From Flavobacterium soyae (lineage in GTDB: Bacteria > Bacteroidota > Bacteroidia > Flavobacteriales > Flavobacteriaceae), in assembly GCF_021245985.1 (NCBI RefSeq), contig NZ_JAJQXA010000018.1:1-64000 (forward strand): a stretch of 64,000 nt of DNA. The letters run 5' to 3'. Below the pieces are notes generated by a model. That model saw only the letters and a list, made by a program, of their open reading frames with translations. It was not told where the DNA came from and did no database searches. A program made the position numbers and the translations under genes. Numbering within the stretch: position 1 is the stretch's first letter; each line of letters begins with the position of its first letter. Shown one piece after another: positions 53,612 to 61,930 of the stretch.

Positions 53612-54199
53612 TTAATCCAATAAAAATACAATAAGCCCTCGGGCACCATGCGCACCCAAAACCAGCGATTGTTCAATATCAGCCGTTTTCGATGGTCCGG
53701 CAATAAAAGTTCCGAAACCATATTCCTGATTTCCGATTCTTTCATAAGCTTGCTGCATCGTGCGTACAATATCATTTTTATGAACGATTATTGCTAAATA
53801 CTGCGCAATAAAAGGCGAAATTCGCTGTCCTAAAATATCATCAGTTACCCAAAGTGCACTATTCTCAGCAACTCCAAAATGTGCTTTTACAACGGTTAAT
53901 TCAACATCCTGAAGCGAATGCGGATCGACATTGTTCCAATCTAATGAAGCAATTTCTGAAAGTTCGGGAAGCGTTGTAATTAAACGCTTTTGAAGATTGT
54001 AGTTTGATTTTATATAATTTATGATTTCACTGTAATCAGAAACCTCAACAGGATCTCCGCCAATACCTTTTAAAACAGTTTTATAGGTTTCAAGTATATC
54101 AAAATCTTCTGAACCTAAAAGACTTAAATCTGGCAGATCTGTCACTAAATCAGGCTGGTTTAGTTTTATTCTATTTAAAATTTCGGCTTTACTGCTCAT
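53612..54199 (-). CDS. lutC: LutC-like LUD-domain protein
   Basis: A 195-residue protein if translated from the ATG at 54199, where MSSKAEILNRIK is the natural family start. A longer frame to 54286 would overlap lutB by nearly 100 bases and is rejected. The LUD domain covers most of the length (VTDDILGQRISPFIAQYLAIIV; FIAGPSKTADIEQSLVLGAHGA). LutC is the third component of the LutABC complex that oxidises L-lactate to pyruvate. It overlaps the end of lutB by 11 bases, so the two are translationally coupled. Confidence 0.9.
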   Translation of the reverse strand: MSSKAEILNRIKLNQPDLVTDLPDLSLLGSEDFDILETYKTVLKGIGGDPVEVSDYSEIINYIKSNYNLQKRLITTLPELSEIASLDWNNVDPHSLQDVELTVVKAHFGVAENSALWVTDDILGQRISPFIAQYLAIIVHKNDIVRTMQQAYERIGNQEYGFGTFIAGPSKTADIEQSLVLGAHGARGLIVFLLD

Positions 54200-55592
54200 T
54201 GTCTTTTGCTTTAGATTCTCTTGAATTTTTCTTGTACCATTCTCTAAAAGACTGTTCAGGAACGTCTGGCATTTCGCGCTGGTCATACCATTTATTCATT
54301 TTATTATTAACCATTGACGGAACATTTTTCATTACAAACCTTCCAGATTTTCCTGCAATGTTAAAAATCGTTGGGTTGGCTAATACCGCTGCCATTGTTT
54401 TCATAGCAATAGTTTTTGCTTTTGGCGTATAACCGTCTTTTACCAAAACCTGACGCCATTTGTACAATTGATCGTGGATATCAATTTTTACCGGGCAAAC
54501 GTTGGTACAGGAACCGCAAAGTGTACTTGCAAAAGGTAAATCGGCATTTTTGCTCATATCTAAATTTGGTGCCAAGATAGAACCAATTGGTCCCGCGACT
54601 GCGTTATGATAACTGTGTCCGCCGCTTCGTCTGTAAACCGGACAGGTATTCATACAGGCGCCGCAGCGAATGCATTTTAGGGAATTTCTAAAATCTTCTC
54701 TTCCTAACTGTTTGCTTCTGCCGTTGTCGACAATTACAATATGAAGTTCTTTTCCATCTCTTGGTTTCTTAAAATGGCTTGAAAAAGTTGTTATTGGCTG
54801 TCCTGTTGCGCTTCTTGCTAATAATCTCAGGAAAACACCTAAATGTCTGCGCTGCGGAATTAGTTTTTCAAATCCCATGCAGGCAATATGAACATCGGCT
54901 AAATGTGCGCCCATATCGGCGTTTCCTTCGTTCGTGCAAACCACAAATTCTCCGGTTTCTGCAATGGCGAAATTCACTCCGGTTAAAGCTGCTTTTCGGG
55001 TTAAGAAAGTGTTTCTTAAACTATGACGCGCCGATTCTGTTAAATACTGCGGGTCAAAATTTCCTTTTTCTGTACCTAAATGTTCGTGAAAAGTTTCGCT
55101 TACATCTTCTTTTTTAAGATGAATGGCCGGCAGAACAATATGACTTGGAGGCTCTTTACGAAGCTGTACAATATATTCACCTAAATCTGAATCGATAACT
55201 TCAATACCTTTTTCGGCTAAATAATCGTTCAAATGACATTCTTCTGTAAGCATTGATTTTGATTTCACCATTTGCTTTACATCATGTTTTGCCATGATAG
55301 AATGCACTATTTCGTTATGCTCTTTTGCATCGGCAGCCCAATGTACAATGATTCCGTTTTTTTGAGCATTAGCTTCAAATTCAACTAAATAATCGTGAAT
55401 ATTAGATAAAACGTTTGCTTTGATTTTTGAAGCCGTTTCACGCAATAATTCCCAATCATTAATTTGATGTGCCGATTTATCACGCTTTGCACGAACAAAC
55501 CAAAGTGTTTCATCATGCCAATTGACACGCTCTACATCTTTATTAAACTTTGCTGCGGCTTCGCTGTGCTGTATTATTTTTTCTGATGACAT
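54189..55592 (-). CDS. lutB: LutB-like iron-sulfur LUD protein
   Basis: A 467-residue subunit of the L-lactate oxidising complex. An N-terminal LUD domain (about 60-290; SMLTEECHLNDYLAEKGIEVIDSD, FAIAETGEFVVCTNEGN) is followed by two 4Fe-4S clusters (CIRCGACMNTCPVYRR at about 310 and CGSCTNVCPVK at about 360). A C-terminal DUF3390-like helix region follows. The length equals the family standard. The gene is separated from lutA by a 168-base gap that contains a repeat, yet the order lutA-lutB-lutC is the classical one. Confidence 0.92.
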   Translation of the reverse strand: MSSEKIIQHSEAAAKFNKDVERVNWHDETLWFVRAKRDKSAHQINDWELLRETASKIKANVLSNIHDYLVEFEANAQKNGIIVHWAADAKEHNEIVHSIMAKHDVKQMVKSKSMLTEECHLNDYLAEKGIEVIDSDLGEYIVQLRKEPPSHIVLPAIHLKKEDVSETFHEHLGTEKGNFDPQYLTESARHSLRNTFLTRKAALTGVNFAIAETGEFVVCTNEGNADMGAHLADVHIACMGFEKLIPQRRHLGVFLRLLARSATGQPITTFSSHFKKPRDGKELHIVIVDNGRSKQLGREDFRNSLKCIRCGACMNTCPVYRRSGGHSYHNAVAGPIGSILAPNLDMSKNADLPFASTLCGSCTNVCPVKIDIHDQLYKWRQVLVKDGYTPKAKTIAMKTMAAVLANPTIFNIAGKSGRFVMKNVPSMVNNKMNKWYDQREMPDVPEQSFREWYKKNSRESKAKDNEQ

Positions 55593-55642
55593 TTTTTATT
55601 GTTTAAAAGTCAATTTTGAAATGTTTATGATAGTGTTTATTT

Positions 55643-55735
55643 AACCGCAAAGTTCGCAAGGTATTACGCAAGGTTCGCAAAGCTAATTTTTACTCTTAGT
55701 GTACTTTGCATATTTTACTTTGTATACTTTGCTGT
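55643..55735. repeat. Degenerate GCAAAG-type repeat between lutA and lutB
   Basis: CGCAAAGTTCGCAAGG, CGCAAGGTTCGCAAAGC and, on the other side, TACTTTGCAT, TACTTTG and TACTTTGC form an imperfect inverted cluster. It is the same family as the nested repeat at 5313-5513 but decayed. It interrupts an otherwise compact operon. Confidence 0.55.
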
Positions 55736-55760
55736 TAAAAACTACACTCAACGCTTACTT

Positions 55761-56501
55761 TTAATTTTCTAGTGAATTTAATATTTCAGCAATATGAATG
55801 GTTTTTATTCGGCTTTTTTGTCTTTTCAAAATTCCGTCTAAATGCATTAAACACGACATATCACCGCCGGTGATATAATCAACATTATGGCTTTCATGAT
55901 CTTTAATTCGATCTTGTCCCATTTTTACAGAAACAGCTTCTTCGGTAACGCAAAAAGTTCCTCCAAAACCACAGCATTCATCTTTCCTTGTTAAAGCAAC
56001 CAAATCAAGTCCTTTTATATTGTGCAGCAATTTTTCTGGTTTTGAAAAAAATGGTGCGTTTAATTCAGACATCTGCGAAAGCATTAATCCGCGTTGTCCG
56101 TGGCAGCTTACGTGCATTCCTACTTTAAAAGGAAAACTTCCGTCTATGTGGTCAATTTTTAAAATATCAGTTATAAATTCAGTTAATTCAAAAACTCTGT
56201 TTCTAATTTCTGCTGCAGCTTCTTCATTTTTATCATCATGTAAGTGATCTTTTACATGCAGGACACAGCTTCCTGAAGGGCATACAATATAATCGAATCC
56301 TGTAAAATTGGCTATAAAATTAGCATCACAGCCTTTTGTTAAGTGTGCATACCCGCTGTTTGCCATTGGCTGGCCGCAGCAGGTTTGTCCCATCGGAAAA
56401 TGAACTTCACAGCCTAATTTCTGCAAAAGCTCATATGTCGCTATACCCACTTTTGGATAAAACTGATCGACATAACACGGTATAAATAGTCCGATTTTCA
56501 T
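55761..56501 (-). CDS. lutA: LutA-like (Fe-S)-binding CCG-domain protein
   Basis: A 246-residue protein with two cysteine-rich CCG domains (CGQPMANSGY region at about 45; VSCHGQRG at about 130; KDECCGFGGTFCV at about 177). It is the first component of LutABC, which converts L-lactate to pyruvate. Its gene follows the rhamnulokinase gene on the same strand, so it may be expressed with rhamnose catabolism, whose end product here is L-lactate. A 173-base gap with a small hairpin repeat separates the two. Confidence 0.92.
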   Translation of the reverse strand: MKIGLFIPCYVDQFYPKVGIATYELLQKLGCEVHFPMGQTCCGQPMANSGYAHLTKGCDANFIANFTGFDYIVCPSGSCVLHVKDHLHDDKNEEAAAEIRNRVFELTEFITDILKIDHIDGSFPFKVGMHVSCHGQRGLMLSQMSELNAPFFSKPEKLLHNIKGLDLVALTRKDECCGFGGTFCVTEEAVSVKMGQDRIKDHESHNVDYITGGDMSCLMHLDGILKRQKSRIKTIHIAEILNSLEN

Positions 56502-56523
56502 TTCTTATTATTTTATTTTTAGC

Positions 56524-56590
56524 CGCAGATCTGGCAGATTAAACAGATTTTTATTTAAGTATCACGCACTTTTTATCTGCACAATCTGCG
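56524..56590. repeat. CGCAGAT inverted repeat before lutA
   Basis: CGCAGAT (56524-56530) pairs with ATCTGCG (56584-56590), and a second CAGAT/ATCTG pair is nested within. It resembles the CGCTGATTT element at 59447-59556 in style. There is no T-run on the minus strand. Confidence 0.5.
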
Positions 56591-56674
56591 AGAAACAAAA
56601 AATTATTTAATCCTTCATCCCAATAACCATTAGGAACAGATTTTTTAATTTTTAATTCTTAATTTTTAATTGTT

Positions 56675-58036
56675 TCAATGTTTGTAAAATTTCAAATCTA
56701 TCAAATCATTCTGAATCGGTTTAGGATTCCAGTTTTGATGAATCGCCAATGCTGCGCCTAAAGCACTTGCCTGCGCCATCGATGCTGCGTAAACTTCTAC
56801 ATCAGGAAAAGCTTCGGCTAATAAATTCATAAAAATAGAATTTTTACTGAAACCTCCGTCAACAAAAATTTTCTTTACAGGGCTGTTACGAATGACTAAA
56901 TTAGTTGAAAAAACCTGTTGTTCTACCAAATCTAACATTAATTGATGATAGGCTGTTTCATAGCTTTTAAATATTGAAAGTTCTCTTTTTTGAAAAGGGC
57001 ATTCTTTCAGGATGTCAAAATTATACTTTTTAGGGTAAATAATTTGAAAATTTAAGGCTCTTAAATTTGAAACGACGTTTTTATCAAAATAAACGTCTTT
57101 GTACATATCTACAGGAACGTTAAAATGTTCTGCTAATCTTTTGGTTTGTATTTCGTGTTCGTTTCCGGAAAAAAGCCTTGCGGCCTTTACAGGTTTTTCT
57201 GTGTATTGCAGATAACACAAGCAATCATGTTGTAATTCCTCAAAAGTTAAAGGCTTATTATTGAACGGATTTAAGGAAATACTCCAGGTTCCTGTTGATA
57301 ATAAAACAAAAGGCTCGGTAAAGTTTATAGTATAGGGAATTATCGCCGATGAGCTATCGTGAAGCCCTGCACCTACTGCTAAACCGTCCTGATTTTTTAT
57401 AATATCTTTTCCGTAATGAAATGGCGGAATTTTGGCAGAAATGCCTTCACTATTTAACCATTTATGGTATTTCATTTTTTTGAAATTCCAAAGATTGGTA
57501 TGGCAGCCTACGCTTGTAATATCAGCATAAGCTTCATTGGTTAAAAGAAAACTCAAAAACTGAGGCAGATGTAAACAATATTTTACCTTTTCGAATAAGT
57601 CTGGTTTTTCTTCTTTAAATCGATAAATCTGCATTCCAGAATTTAAACTTCCCAAAACCGGAGAAGCTGTTTTTACGGCAAATACTTCTTCTCCTTTGTA
57701 TTTTTTATAGAAGTCGTTTTTTAAATCCTCCGGATAATCTTTTAAATAATTATACAGAGGAGTTAAAACTTTTCCTTCTTTATCAATGTAGACAAAACTA
57801 GCACCGTAAGTACTAAAATTAATAGCTTTTAAAACATAATTGGTTAAAGTCTTTATTTCTGATAATCGTTCAAAAACCCAGTTTTTGAGAACTTCAATAT
57901 CTTCGCAGGGAAAACCGTCTTCATCGACAGTTTCGTCAAGATTGATTGATTTCTCCCAGACAATTTTATAGTTTTCATCAAATAAGAATACCTTTTTGTT
58001 TGTTTTGCCAATATCAAAAATTGCAGCTACATTCAT
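56675..58036 (-). CDS. Rhamnulokinase (FGGY-family carbohydrate kinase)
   Basis: A 453-residue cytosolic kinase from the ATG at 58036. An upstream in-frame ATG at 58114 would add 26 residues encoded by an intergenic inverted repeat and is not believed. The FGGY fold is shown by AAIFDIGKTNKKVFLF (residues 3-18), LSTGTWSISLNP and VDGGFSKNSIFMNLLAEAFP. Pathway context (rhamnose isomerase just upstream, rhamnulose-1-phosphate aldolase beyond it) assigns L-rhamnulose as substrate. The 94-base gap to the isomerase gene is filled by the repeat at 58064-58125. Confidence 0.88.
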   Translation of the reverse strand: MNVAAIFDIGKTNKKVFLFDENYKIVWEKSINLDETVDEDGFPCEDIEVLKNWVFERLSEIKTLTNYVLKAINFSTYGASFVYIDKEGKVLTPLYNYLKDYPEDLKNDFYKKYKGEEVFAVKTASPVLGSLNSGMQIYRFKEEKPDLFEKVKYCLHLPQFLSFLLTNEAYADITSVGCHTNLWNFKKMKYHKWLNSEGISAKIPPFHYGKDIIKNQDGLAVGAGLHDSSSAIIPYTINFTEPFVLLSTGTWSISLNPFNNKPLTFEELQHDCLCYLQYTEKPVKAARLFSGNEHEIQTKRLAEHFNVPVDMYKDVYFDKNVVSNLRALNFQIIYPKKYNFDILKECPFQKRELSIFKSYETAYHQLMLDLVEQQVFSTNLVIRNSPVKKIFVDGGFSKNSIFMNLLAEAFPDVEVYAASMAQASALGAALAIHQNWNPKPIQNDLIDLKFYKH

Positions 58037-58063
58037 TTTTTTAATTGTAAATTGTGAGTTGTC

Positions 58064-58125
58064 AATTGTGAGTTGTGATTTTTGTTCAGTTTTTTTTAGC
58101 AACTCATAATTCACAACTCACAATT
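58064..58125. repeat. AATTGTGAGTTGTGA inverted repeat between isomerase and kinase genes
   Basis: AATTGTGAGTTGTGA (58064-58078) and TCACAACTCACAATT (58111-58125) are perfect 15-base reverse complements, with extra half copies on either side. The element fills the gap after the isomerase stop and creates a spurious in-frame extension of the kinase gene. Confidence 0.8.
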
Positions 58126-58130
58126 CATAA

Positions 58131-59405
58131 TTATAATCCCGTTGCCAATGTTTTTAGCCCTCTCTCTCCAATTAGATTTTTTCTGACAGAAAGGCTTCTG
58201 TATAATTCTACCGGATTTAAAGCTGCTCCTGAGCGTAAACGGGCTTCGGCAACTAGAGCGCGAACATCTGTACGAAAAGCATTTTGAAGAATTTCCTGCG
58301 CTTTTACTACGTCATTTTCTTCCTGTGCTTTTTCTAATGCTTTTCTGTCTACTGAAAGTGCTTGTGCGTAAGCAATCATAATGGCTTCAACTGACTGTAG
58401 TAAATCTTCTAACGGATCTTTGATGTTGTGCGATGCGTCGATCATCCAGCCTAAATCTTTGGCATGGTTCATACCTCTTGCGTCCATTCCTTCAACCAAT
58501 TCGTTGAAAATCAAAAACAATTGATATGGTTTTAAGGCTCCGGCTGTTAAATCATCGTCACCGTATTTTGAATCATTAAAATGGAATCCGCCTAGTTTGT
58601 TTTCCATTAATAATAAAGAAACGATCTGTTCGATATTGGCGTTTGGCAAATGGTGTCCTAAATCGACTAATGTCTGTGCTTTATCGCCTAACTTTTTAAC
58701 ATACGAATAAGACTGTCCCCAATCAGCTACGGTCGTTGAATAAAAGTTAGGCTCAGCACATTTGTATTCTAAAAATAATTTCCAATTGGATGGTAATGCA
58801 TCGTAGATTTCTTCTAAACTTTCTAATGTATTTTGATACGCTTTACGGAAGTTTAACTGCCCCGGAAAGTTAGAACCATCAGCAAGCCAAACTGTTAATG
58901 ACTCTGATCCTAATTCGATTCCGTGTTTTATCACTTCAATATTGTGTGCAATTGCCTGTTTACGAACTGCTTTGTTTACGTTTTGTAAAGAACCGTATTT
59001 GTAAGTATGTTCGGCACTTGCCTGATCCTGAAATGTATTCGAGTTCATGGCATCAAACTTTAAATTATGCTGTGCCGCAAGGGTTTTGATTGCTTTATAA
59101 TCTTGTGGAATATCCCACGGAATATGAAGCGAAATGGCTCCTGAAGCATTGTTTAATTTATGAAGCAGCCCGACATCTTCTATTTTTTCTTCGATTGAAC
59201 GAGGTTCTCCGCCTCCGGCAAAACGTCCGAATCTTGTTCCTCCTGTTCCTAATGCCCAAGATGGAATTGCGATTTGAAAATCAATTAGTTTTTGGATAAT
59301 CGACTCTGCATTGTCAATTTCTGATGCTGTAAAAACAAGTTTGTTTTGATGTTTTTTTAATAATCCCTCGTTATGAGATTCGATGTGGTTTGATCCGATT
59401 AACAT
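58131..59405 (-). CDS. L-rhamnose isomerase (RhaI type)
   Basis: A 424-residue xylose-isomerase-like TIM barrel. The text around ALGTGGTRFGRF, HIPWD, FDAMNSNTFQD and VDLGHHLPNANIEQIV is that of the non-E. coli L-rhamnose isomerase family known from Bacillus, Pseudomonas and rhizobia; the metal ligands are Glu/Asp/His residues at barrel strand ends (EYKCAEPNFYSTTV, HFNDSKYGDDDL). It converts L-rhamnose to L-rhamnulose. It is the first gene of the downstream half of the rhamnose cluster, separated from the aldolase by a terminator and a large inverted repeat. Confidence 0.9.
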   Translation of the reverse strand: MLIGSNHIESHNEGLLKKHQNKLVFTASEIDNAESIIQKLIDFQIAIPSWALGTGGTRFGRFAGGGEPRSIEEKIEDVGLLHKLNNASGAISLHIPWDIPQDYKAIKTLAAQHNLKFDAMNSNTFQDQASAEHTYKYGSLQNVNKAVRKQAIAHNIEVIKHGIELGSESLTVWLADGSNFPGQLNFRKAYQNTLESLEEIYDALPSNWKLFLEYKCAEPNFYSTTVADWGQSYSYVKKLGDKAQTLVDLGHHLPNANIEQIVSLLLMENKLGGFHFNDSKYGDDDLTAGALKPYQLFLIFNELVEGMDARGMNHAKDLGWMIDASHNIKDPLEDLLQSVEAIMIAYAQALSVDRKALEKAQEENDVVKAQEILQNAFRTDVRALVAEARLRSGAALNPVELYRSLSVRKNLIGERGLKTLATGL

Positions 59406-59446
59406 AGTTATTGATATTTTAATAGAGTTACAATATATGAATTTTA

Positions 59447-59556
59447 GACGCTGATTTTACGGATTCGCTATCGCGAAGACGCGGAAAAAAACGGATTTTT
59501 GCGATAATAAATTAAAAAAATCTGTGTAAATCAGCGTTTTCGCGATAGCGAATCCG
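59447..59556. repeat. Inverted repeat with CGCTATCGCGAA core before the isomerase gene
   Basis: CGGATTCGCTATCGCGAA (59460-59477) and its perfect 18-base complement TTCGCGATAGCGAATCCG (59539-59556) flank an AT-rich centre. CGCTGATTT (59449-59457) also pairs with AAATCAGCG (59528-59536), so alternative foldings are possible. It lies in the 358-base gap between the terminator and the isomerase start at 59405. No gene is seen there. Confidence 0.8.
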
Positions 59557-59674
59557 TTTTATCCGCGTTCTATGTCTGTATATTCAATATTTTCAGCTTA
59601 AAATTTTTATACTAAACTCTGGTTTAATTTTACTATTTTATGGTAATTGGTCTGCTTAGAAAAATGAGATGTCT

Positions 59675-59710
59675 AAAAAAAATCTAACGCTCGAAAAATC
59701 GAACGTTAGA
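59675..59710 (-). terminator. Terminator of the RhaT-aldolase operon
   Basis: On the minus strand TCTAACGTTCGA and TCGAGCGTTAGA pair over 12 positions (one G-T) and are followed by a run of eight T. It lies about 54 bases after the aldolase stop at 59764, so the isomerase downstream probably has its own promoter. Confidence 0.85.
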
Positions 59711-59763
59711 CCACAAAAAACCACTTTTGCTTAAACAAACTTATAAAAAAACTTAAATAACTT

Positions 59764-61905
59764 TTATCTATAAAAGCCCATTCCAACGCCGCCGTCTACG
59801 TTTAGGGCATTTCCTGTCGATTTATCCAATAAACCGCCAACAAAGGCAAAACAAGCATTTGCAATATCATCCGGCAATATAATTTCATTCAATAACGTTC
59901 GTTTTGCATAGTATGCCGGTAATTCTTCTACCGTAATTCCGTATGCTTTTGCACGGCCTTCTGCCCATCCGCCAGACCAAATATTTGAATCTGAGATTAC
60001 CGCATCTGGATTTACTGTGTTTACACGAATTTTATCGGCTCCTAATTCTGCTGCCATTAAACGTGTTAAATGTGCCTGAGCGGCTTTTGCAGAGCCGTAA
60101 CCTGGATTATTTGGGCCAGCAACTACTGCATTTTTAGAAACAATGTTTACAATGTCTCCTCCAAAACCTTGTTTGCGCATTACTTCAATTCCGGCTTTAG
60201 AAACAATAAATTGTCCTTTTACCAAAATATCATATAATCTATCCCACTCATCAAGCGTATGTTCTGCAATAGATTTAGAAATACTGATTCCGGCATTGTT
60301 AACAATAATATCTGCGCCACCAAACGCTAAACAAGCCTGATCTAATGCCAATTCTGTGCTTTTTTCATCGGTAACATTTAATAAAGTACTGGCAGCAGCA
60401 TCTTTCCCAAAAGCTTTAATAAATTCAGCTGCTGCTGATTCTAAACGCTCTTCGTTAATATCGTTAAGAACAACGCAGGCGCCTTCCTGAGCAAATTTTT
60501 TAGCAATAGCTTTTCCAATTCCACCACCAGAACCCGTAATTAGAGCCACTCTTCCAGACAATGCTTTTGGTTTTGGCATACGCTGTAATTTAGCTTCTTC
60601 TAATAACCAATATTCAATATTAAAAGCTTCCTGGTGCGGTAATGAAGTATATTCTGAAACCGCTTCAGCACCTTTCATTACATTTACGGCATTGATATAA
60701 TATTCTGATGCCAGACGCGCCATCGTTTTATCTTTTGCAAAAGTGAACATTCCCACTCCCGGATATAGAATCACAACCGGATTTGGGTCACGCATTGCAG
60801 GAGAATTCGATTTCCTGCAGGCATTATAATAATCTTTGTACATGGTACGATAAGCTTCAAAAGCCGGAGCTAATTTTGCCTTAACCGCATTTATATCTGA
60901 TAAATCTTCGTTTGGATCTAATTCTAAAACCAGCGGACTTATTTTAGTTCTTAAAAAGTGATCTGGACAAGAAGTTCCTAATGGAGCTAATTTTGAAAGA
61001 TCATTTGAATTGATGAATTCCAATACTCTTGCATCATCTGTATAATGACCAATCATTTGACGTTCTGATGAACAGAAACCTCTTAGAATTGGTGCCACTT
61101 TTGCTGCTTTTAATTTACGATCTGCTTCCGAAAGACTTTCAATTTTCTGGCCGCCAAAAACCGGACGTTTTTTCCCGTAATTGCTTTCTAAATATTCAGC
61201 GCATTTCTCGATTACTTCCAATGTATTAATATAACTTTCGTACGCAGTGTCTCCCCAGGTAAATAAACCATGAGAGCCTAACATGATGCCGCGTAATTTT
61301 TTACCTTTTTTTCCAGCTTCCTCTAAACAGCTTCTTAATTGAAGTCCTAAATCAAAGCCCGGACGCTGCCAGCCAACCCAGCCAATTTCTCCATCAAATA
61401 ATTCTTCAGTAATTTTTGCCCCGTCTTTGGCGGCAGCGATTGCAATTGCCGCATCAGGGTGAAGGTGGTCGATATGTTTAAATGGCAAGAAACCATGCAA
61501 AGGCGTATCGATAGACGGTGCTTTTGAAGCCAGATCGAAAATACAGTGATTAAACAATTCTACCATTTCATCTTCAAATTCGATTCCTTTGTAAACATTT
61601 TCAAGATTGCGAAGTCTGTCTAAGTATAATGCAGCGCAGCCTGATTTTGTCAATGTTCCAATATCGCCTCCGGAACCTTTAATCCACATTACTTCTGAGT
61701 TTGCCCCCGTTAAAGGATCTTTATCTGTAATTTTTACAGAAGTATTTCCTCCGCCATAGTTTGTTAATCTTAAATCGGCTCCTAATAAGTTCGATCGATA
61801 AATGAAAAGCGCTACTTCATCTCCTGCTAATGCTGCTGCTTTAGCTTCATCCCAAAGATAGCTCACATGCTTAAAATTCATATTTTTTGTATTTGTATTT
61901 GACAT
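59764..61905 (-). CDS. Bifunctional rhamnulose-1-phosphate aldolase/lactaldehyde dehydrogenase
   Basis: A 713-residue fusion from the ATG at 61905; longer frames from 61947 would overlap rhaT and lack family character. The N-terminal half (to about 440) is a class II aldolase domain (LTNYGGGNTSVKI, HPDAAIAIAAA, LGSHGLFTWGD). The C-terminal half (from about 455) is a short-chain dehydrogenase with VALITGSGGGIGKAIA for NAD binding, NNAGIS, and YGSAK as the catalytic Tyr/Lys. It cleaves rhamnulose-1-phosphate to DHAP and L-lactaldehyde and oxidises the latter to L-lactate, as RhaEW does in Bacillus subtilis. The product matches the LutABC substrate encoded in the same cluster. Confidence 0.93.
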   Translation of the reverse strand: MSNTNTKNMNFKHVSYLWDEAKAAALAGDEVALFIYRSNLLGADLRLTNYGGGNTSVKITDKDPLTGANSEVMWIKGSGGDIGTLTKSGCAALYLDRLRNLENVYKGIEFEDEMVELFNHCIFDLASKAPSIDTPLHGFLPFKHIDHLHPDAAIAIAAAKDGAKITEELFDGEIGWVGWQRPGFDLGLQLRSCLEEAGKKGKKLRGIMLGSHGLFTWGDTAYESYINTLEVIEKCAEYLESNYGKKRPVFGGQKIESLSEADRKLKAAKVAPILRGFCSSERQMIGHYTDDARVLEFINSNDLSKLAPLGTSCPDHFLRTKISPLVLELDPNEDLSDINAVKAKLAPAFEAYRTMYKDYYNACRKSNSPAMRDPNPVVILYPGVGMFTFAKDKTMARLASEYYINAVNVMKGAEAVSEYTSLPHQEAFNIEYWLLEEAKLQRMPKPKALSGRVALITGSGGGIGKAIAKKFAQEGACVVLNDINEERLESAAAEFIKAFGKDAAASTLLNVTDEKSTELALDQACLAFGGADIIVNNAGISISKSIAEHTLDEWDRLYDILVKGQFIVSKAGIEVMRKQGFGGDIVNIVSKNAVVAGPNNPGYGSAKAAQAHLTRLMAAELGADKIRVNTVNPDAVISDSNIWSGGWAEGRAKAYGITVEELPAYYAKRTLLNEIILPDDIANACFAFVGGLLDKSTGNALNVDGGVGMGFYR

Positions 61906-61930
61906 TGTTATCATATATTTTTTCAAGTAT

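Noticed and set aside
54200..54286. 29-residue N-terminal extension of LutC
   Set aside because: It would overlap lutB by nearly 100 bases, and the ATG at 54199 gives the normal family start.
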